From contig NC_133063.1 in NCBI RefSeq assembly GCF_048771995.1, forward strand, positions 10,022,001 through 10,086,000: a DNA stretch of 64,000 nucleotides, written 5' to 3'. Position 1 is the first letter of the stretch. The number at the start of each line of letters is the position of its first letter. The stretch comes from Taeniopygia guttata. Taxonomy: Eukaryota; Chordata; Aves; Passeriformes; Estrildidae. The position numbers were made by a program, and so were the translations under genes. The notes under the pieces are model-generated. The model was not told where the DNA came from and made no database searches. It saw nothing but the letters and a program-made list of their open reading frames with translations. This document shows positions 59,401 to 64,000 of the stretch, one piece after another.

Positions 59401-62400
59401 GACAGGAACTTTGAGGCTGTTGGCTCAGTGAGACAGGGCCAAGGCCGGTCTTTGAAAGCACACTTCAAACTAGGTATGCCAGCAAAGATGAATGCAGCCC
59501 CAATGCAATCTCCTCCCAGGACGCTGTAGATCAGCCCAGAAGCAGGAATTAACAGCTCCATCCTCTGCCAGCCACCAAAGGAGTGGTTGAACTTCTGGCT
59601 TGCAGGATGTGAATGACCTTTCATGGCAGAACAGCAGAACCACTCACCTGTCTACAAAGGTCACAAGATTGGCATTCTTATTGCCACGCATGATCTGGAT
59701 TTCATTCAGGCACACCTCGCTGTTGCTCTCTTCCAGGAGACTAATTTTCTTTATGGCCACCTAAAACAACATGGAAAACATGAACCAAAGTTGGTGGCAC
59801 AGAACCACCAGGGGAACACGGAGACAGTGATGATGGGGTGACAGAGCTGGGCTGGGCCAAGCTGCCTTGTGGCTGGACATCAGACCGCTTGCTTGGGCAC
59901 CTCCCAGGACAAAGAGCCAGATAGCCTTTGCCTTGGAAACCTGGCAGAAACATGGTCTATGCTGTCCACCTCAAAGCTCTAACAACACTCACCGTTCCCA
60001 CAGACTTCCCCCATGGCTTTACTTGATCATCCCCATTTTCATTCACACACCTCTTGCAAGCAGAAAGTCAATTTCTGCCAGAAAACATGGAGCAAAACTG
60101 CTGGACAACCTCTAGGGGGCTTGATCATTCCACTGGCATTCTCCCTTTCACAGCAACAAAGCAAACTCTTCCAGACATGACAGATCAAATGCTGTCCTAA
60201 AACAGTTCTGCAGAAGCTGTGGCGCTGCTTGACGCTTACCTCTTCTCCTGTGGCAGTCTCCACTGCCATGCACACCGTGCCAAAACCCCTAGAAACAAAA
60301 GGGCCGCAGAGATAGAAGTCCTTTAGTCCCTGCAAGTGCAGGAATCCACAGTACAAGAGGAAAAAAGTCCAGGGACAAAGAGTAAATGGAAAGAACTGTG
60401 GCTGCACTCACCCTCTACCAATTGTTTCCAGTTCTGTGTATTTAGCCTCAGGATCTCCCTCGCTCACCAGCATCTCTGTAAAAATCCCAAGGAAAGATAC
60501 TCCCTTCAAAAGAGATCCCACCGTGCAGCAGATCAGAAAGGCAGCCCCACTCTCTGGGACACTGTGCCCTTTCAACTCACTCCCTCAGGAAACAACAACA
60601 CCACCACACCGCCACCACCTAAAAAACAACAGCAGCAGGACAAGCAGCCCTGCAGCACAGATGGCCTGTCCAAAACTAGAAGTCTAAACTAAAATCTAAG
60701 CACATCAAGAAACAGTCAGAGGAGACAGGGATCAGAAAAGTGTAAGCAGGAGAAGTGATTGTTGCCTACAGACATTAAGGCAGGCAGCAGGACAAACACA
60801 ACCTTTCTGTTCGGGCAATGAACACTCTGGGACATTCAACAAAAGATTTAATCCTTGCAAACATGCAAGGCATCTTGGGTTCTGCAATCCATTTTTATCA
60901 ACAGCTGCCCTTTCCAGAAGAGGAAGAATATTGCAAAGTGCCTCCAGCAGAGCTAAGAACTCCAGCTTGAAGCAGGACTTTGCCTAAACAATGCCCTTCT
61001 GCCACTCAAAAGCAGCAGCTGATGTTCTACCCTACTGTGATGGGCCTTAGGAATGAGGTCCCTCAGCTTTTAGGACAGGCTGAGCTCTGAAGATGACCTT
61101 GGCCTTGCCCCACAGGAGCTGGGCCCCACAGGAGCTCCTGGAGGCCTCCTCATTTGCTCGGTCACAGCCTCCTGCTCAGCCAGAAACAATCTCTGCTCTG
61201 TCTTTTGCCTAGAGGAAAGCTCAGGCAAGGCCAAACCAGGCCCAGCTGCTCTCCGAGGCAGGAGCAGCAGCTTAGAGATCCCTCCCCACCTCAGAGCACA
61301 GCAACAGCTCCTGTGGGGAGGCCTCAGGAGCTGGCACTCAGCTGAGGAGGAACAGGAGCTGTGACAGCTCTTGCTGACACACACAGACTCACCAGGCACT
61401 GCTGCGGCACACAAGAGTCACAAAGGACGTACTCAGCATGGCCAGGCACTTATCTTCTGTCCTCTCTCCCAGCAGCTCCCTGCTTCCAGAGGAACTAGTC
61501 GTGCTCCAGGTGCACGAGCTGCTCCTGCTTGAGTTTCCAGCTTGGGCACTGGAGGCTTCTTCAGCTGCAGCTCGTGCAGGTGCCACGACAGAGGAGCTGG
61601 AGCTCTGGGACAAGAAATTAATTTGGGTCACAAATGTGCCTGGCAGAGATGCCCCTCTGATCTCATTTCAAATGCAAGCCCTGAGGAAGATGCTGCTGGC
61701 CACATCCAGGGCTCTTCACCTCTCAGCTTTTGCAGCCCACTTGTCCAGCTCAAGGCCCCGAACCCAAACCCTGCTTTTACATGAGGGACAAAATGTCACC
61801 AAAGACACTGCTAACCCAAACAGGCACTTACTGATGCTGGCTGCTCAGGCTGCAGGCTGACAGCAGGGGCAGGTTCATTGGCACCTTCCTCCTCTTCAGC
61901 CTCTTCCTCGGGTGCAGAGGCAGCCGGAGCAGGTGCTGGCGCTGCCCTTGTGCTCTGTGCACAGACAGCAGCAGGAGGGTCAGGAAAGAACCTGTCATTC
62001 AGAGCCTTACGTCTCTTCAGCTACAGGCCCCGCTGCATCTCAGCTGTTCCTTTAGCTGCTGACTTTGGCTGTTCTGTGCGGAGGGCCAGGTCCCTTCTGG
62101 GGACAGTGTCTCCTCATATCCTGCAAGGCTGTGAACTGCACTTTTTCACTCTCTTCACTGGGGACAAGGAGCCTGCACAGCCCCTGGGCACAGAGGGCCT
62201 CACTTGTACCCCAGGAGCATCCAAAGACATCCTAGTGCTACCTCTTGTCTCTTGCTGAGAAAAATTCCCAGCCCCTGTCAGAATAGTAGAGAAGTGATGC
62301 CTAAACGTCCAAGTTCCACACCCCTTCTCCCGGCCTCACAGGCTGGGGGAAGTGCTCTGGGAGAGCTGGAAAGATTCCAGTCCTCAGCATCTTCAGCCAG

Positions 62401-62871
62401 GCAGGGCAGGTGCTGTCTGCTCAGAAACTTGCAGCTCTGCTTTGCTCCAGCCACAGGACTAGACAGAGCTGCCACTTACTGATGCTGGATGCTCAGGCCC
62501 TGCAGTGGCAGCAGGTGCACTTTGATGGGAATCTTCCTCCCCTTTGGTCTCTTCTTCAGGAAGACATGCATCCAGAGGAGGCTCAGAGGTCTGTTTTGGG
62601 CTCTGCAGATAGACAGCAGTGTCAGGGACAGGGAACCTCTCTATTCAGCTCTGGAGCCAGATGCACTAAGGAGAAATCATCTGCAGAGAAATGGCATTCT
62701 AATTGTTCAAACTCAAGTCAAATGGGCCAGTTAGATGGGACTGCACTCTCTTGTACAGGAGAAATTCCATCATGGCTTCAAGGACCAAGCAACCCCACTT
62801 TCAGCTGCTTAAAAGCTCTGAAAAGGAACTGGAGAAACAGCCTGGGATCCAACTCCTCCTGCAGATTCTGC

Positions 62872-62919
<48 letters not shown>

Positions 62920-63081
62920 AAAGAGCCTGGACTGTTCTTTCATCCATCCAACCAGGCTGGCACTGGACTGCACCAAGCCCAACTCACAGCTTGCTCCACA
63001 ATTGTCAAATGCTACCAACGTCAAAGGTTCCTTTCCCACTCACCCAAGGAGCGGATTCTCTCCAGGCACGGGTGATGTGAC
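56425..63081 (-). CDS. PAK3-like: PAK3-like serine/threonine kinase, copy C, exons 2-13 (exon 1 beyond window)
   Basis: Exons: 63044-63081, 62480-62602, 61832-61954, 61433-61604, 60412-60475, 60240-60288, 59648-59760, 59015-59132, 58265-58364, 57642-57838, 56903-57040, 56425-56514. Lengths and splice sites equal copy B and no stop or frameshift is seen. Exon 1 should start just right of 64000. Amino-acid differences from B seen by eye: Pro to Ser in exon 2; Ala to Pro, Pro to Leu and Arg to Gln in exon 4; Gln to Arg and Met to Arg in exon 5; Ser to Asn in exon 11; Ser to Ile and Arg to Gly in exon 12. Catalytic Lys, HRD, DFG and APE are unchanged. Both copies appear coding-competent; expression is unknown. 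Confidence 0.88.
62868..62919. repeat. CTG repeat, intron of gene C
   Basis: 52 bp of CTG units with a single TTG interruption, 18 bp longer than the equivalent in unit B. Confidence 0.9.
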
Positions 63082-64000
63082 CTGCAAGACAAAAGGGAAA
63101 AAGAAGCAGATGCTGTAAGGAAACTGCCTGTGCTGGGCAAGCCCACCAAATAGTCAGCAACCAAAGACAGAGCATTCTGCTTTCACTCCATCACTCCAGC
63201 AGCAACCCTTGCGTCACACAGCAAGGCAACAGCACAAACTACTGCCTCGTGTCTACCCTTTGTCCTCTTTGGCCTCTCAACCCATAGAAACTCGAGACTG
63301 AGAAAGTCCCAATGGTTCTGCAACAGGCATTCCAGCTTCTGCCCCACCCCACCCAGCAGGAGCTACAGCTCCTCTCTTCCCTGGACTTCAGGTTTCTGAA
63401 GGGATTGCATGCAGCAATTGCCATGAGCTTACTGAAAACCCTTCCCCAACAAAGCTTCACCCAAGTCCCCTTTAGCCATGGTGGCAGTTCTGTGGTGACA
63501 CAGCACAGGAACAGCTCCGGGTTCAGGAGCATACAAGAACTGCTCTGAAATGTCCATCTCAGAGGCCTTTTCCAAGCTGATCCCGTGATTTCACCCCAGA
63601 AGGAATGGCTCTTTTAGCAATCAGGAAGTGTCAAGTTCCACAGGCACATGCTGGGATGAGGGAATGCAGACAAGAAGACTTGAACTGAGAGACTTTCCCT
63701 CAGTGCTGGAGAGCAGTGCACAGCTTTTCCAAGGACTCCTGCCAAGCTCTCCCAGTCCTCCTATCTTGGAAGTTGTCTGGCTTGAGCCAGCAAACTGAGG
63801 AGATTCCAGACCCCATGGGCACAGGCTATGCCACGGGAGGAGCGGAGCCCCTGCAGGCTACATTACAAATGCTGCCCAGGCCCCTCTGGCTAGAGACACC
63901 CCCTTCTTAGCTGCAGCTGCTGACAGCAGCTTTACCCAACTCAAGGCCTCTTGGTGGCATTTTGGTGTCCATATGCCACACTGCACAAAACCGTCCACTT

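Larger units (their letters stand above)
54878..64000. repeat. tandem unit C, cut by the window end
   Basis: Direct repeat of unit B, roughly 99 percent identical by eye. The last base of the window corresponds to 53450, three bases before exon 1 of the kinase gene. Confidence 0.95.

Noticed and set aside
62410..63075. 221-codon plus-strand frame with a poly-Cys run
   Set aside because: It is read-through of the CTG repeat and intron sequence on the strand opposite to the kinase gene; the frame is broken in unit B.

Overview
The window looks like nuclear DNA of a bird, probably a songbird. The grounds are several CR1 LINE 3' ends, class II (ERVK-type) LTR insertions with 6-bp target duplications, GT-AG introns, and a tandem array of PAK3-like serine/threonine kinase genes. 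PAK3-like genes are known to be expanded in songbirds. The species call is inference. No bacterial genes, tRNA, rRNA or CRISPR features were seen.

Layout. 1-3 kb: an inverted fragment of an LTR retroelement (called family X here). 6.2-7.6 kb: a collapsed remnant of a PAK3-like unit. 7.7-28.7 kb, minus strand: a degenerate PAK3-like copy (copy A). Its exons keep the array's exon lengths, but it has a frameshift, a lost splice donor and an early stop. Between its second exon and its linker exon lie about seven coiled-coil exons of another protein (rootletin/CEP250-like in character). An endogenous retrovirus also sits in this stretch at 18.6-23.4 kb. 29.9-30.2 kb: a CpG-rich block upstream of copy A exon 1. 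30.5-34.3 kb: nested repeats, namely a family X element carrying a solo LTR and a CR1 carrying a second solo LTR. 34.3-43.8 kb: AT-rich DNA with LTR remnants and only two weak exon candidates. 44.3-64 kb: two adjacent direct copies of a 10,536-bp unit, each with a PAK3-like gene (B complete; C complete except exon 1, which lies just past the window edge).

The clearest gene product is copy B. Thirteen GT-AG exons join in phase into 466 codons: a short new N-terminus, two tandem 123-nt acidic linker exons, a Ser-rich linker and a PAK-type kinase domain with all catalytic residues. No CRIB/PBD Rho-GTPase-binding segment was found. The activation-loop Thr of PAKs is a Ser and the P+1 loop is changed.

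The most unusual element is the ERV. It has two 565-bp LTRs that differ at about seven positions, a Lys-type primer binding site, a gag lacking nucleocapsid, no pol, and an env of alpharetroviral type. The capsid part of gag and the whole env lie in one uninterrupted 912-codon reading frame.
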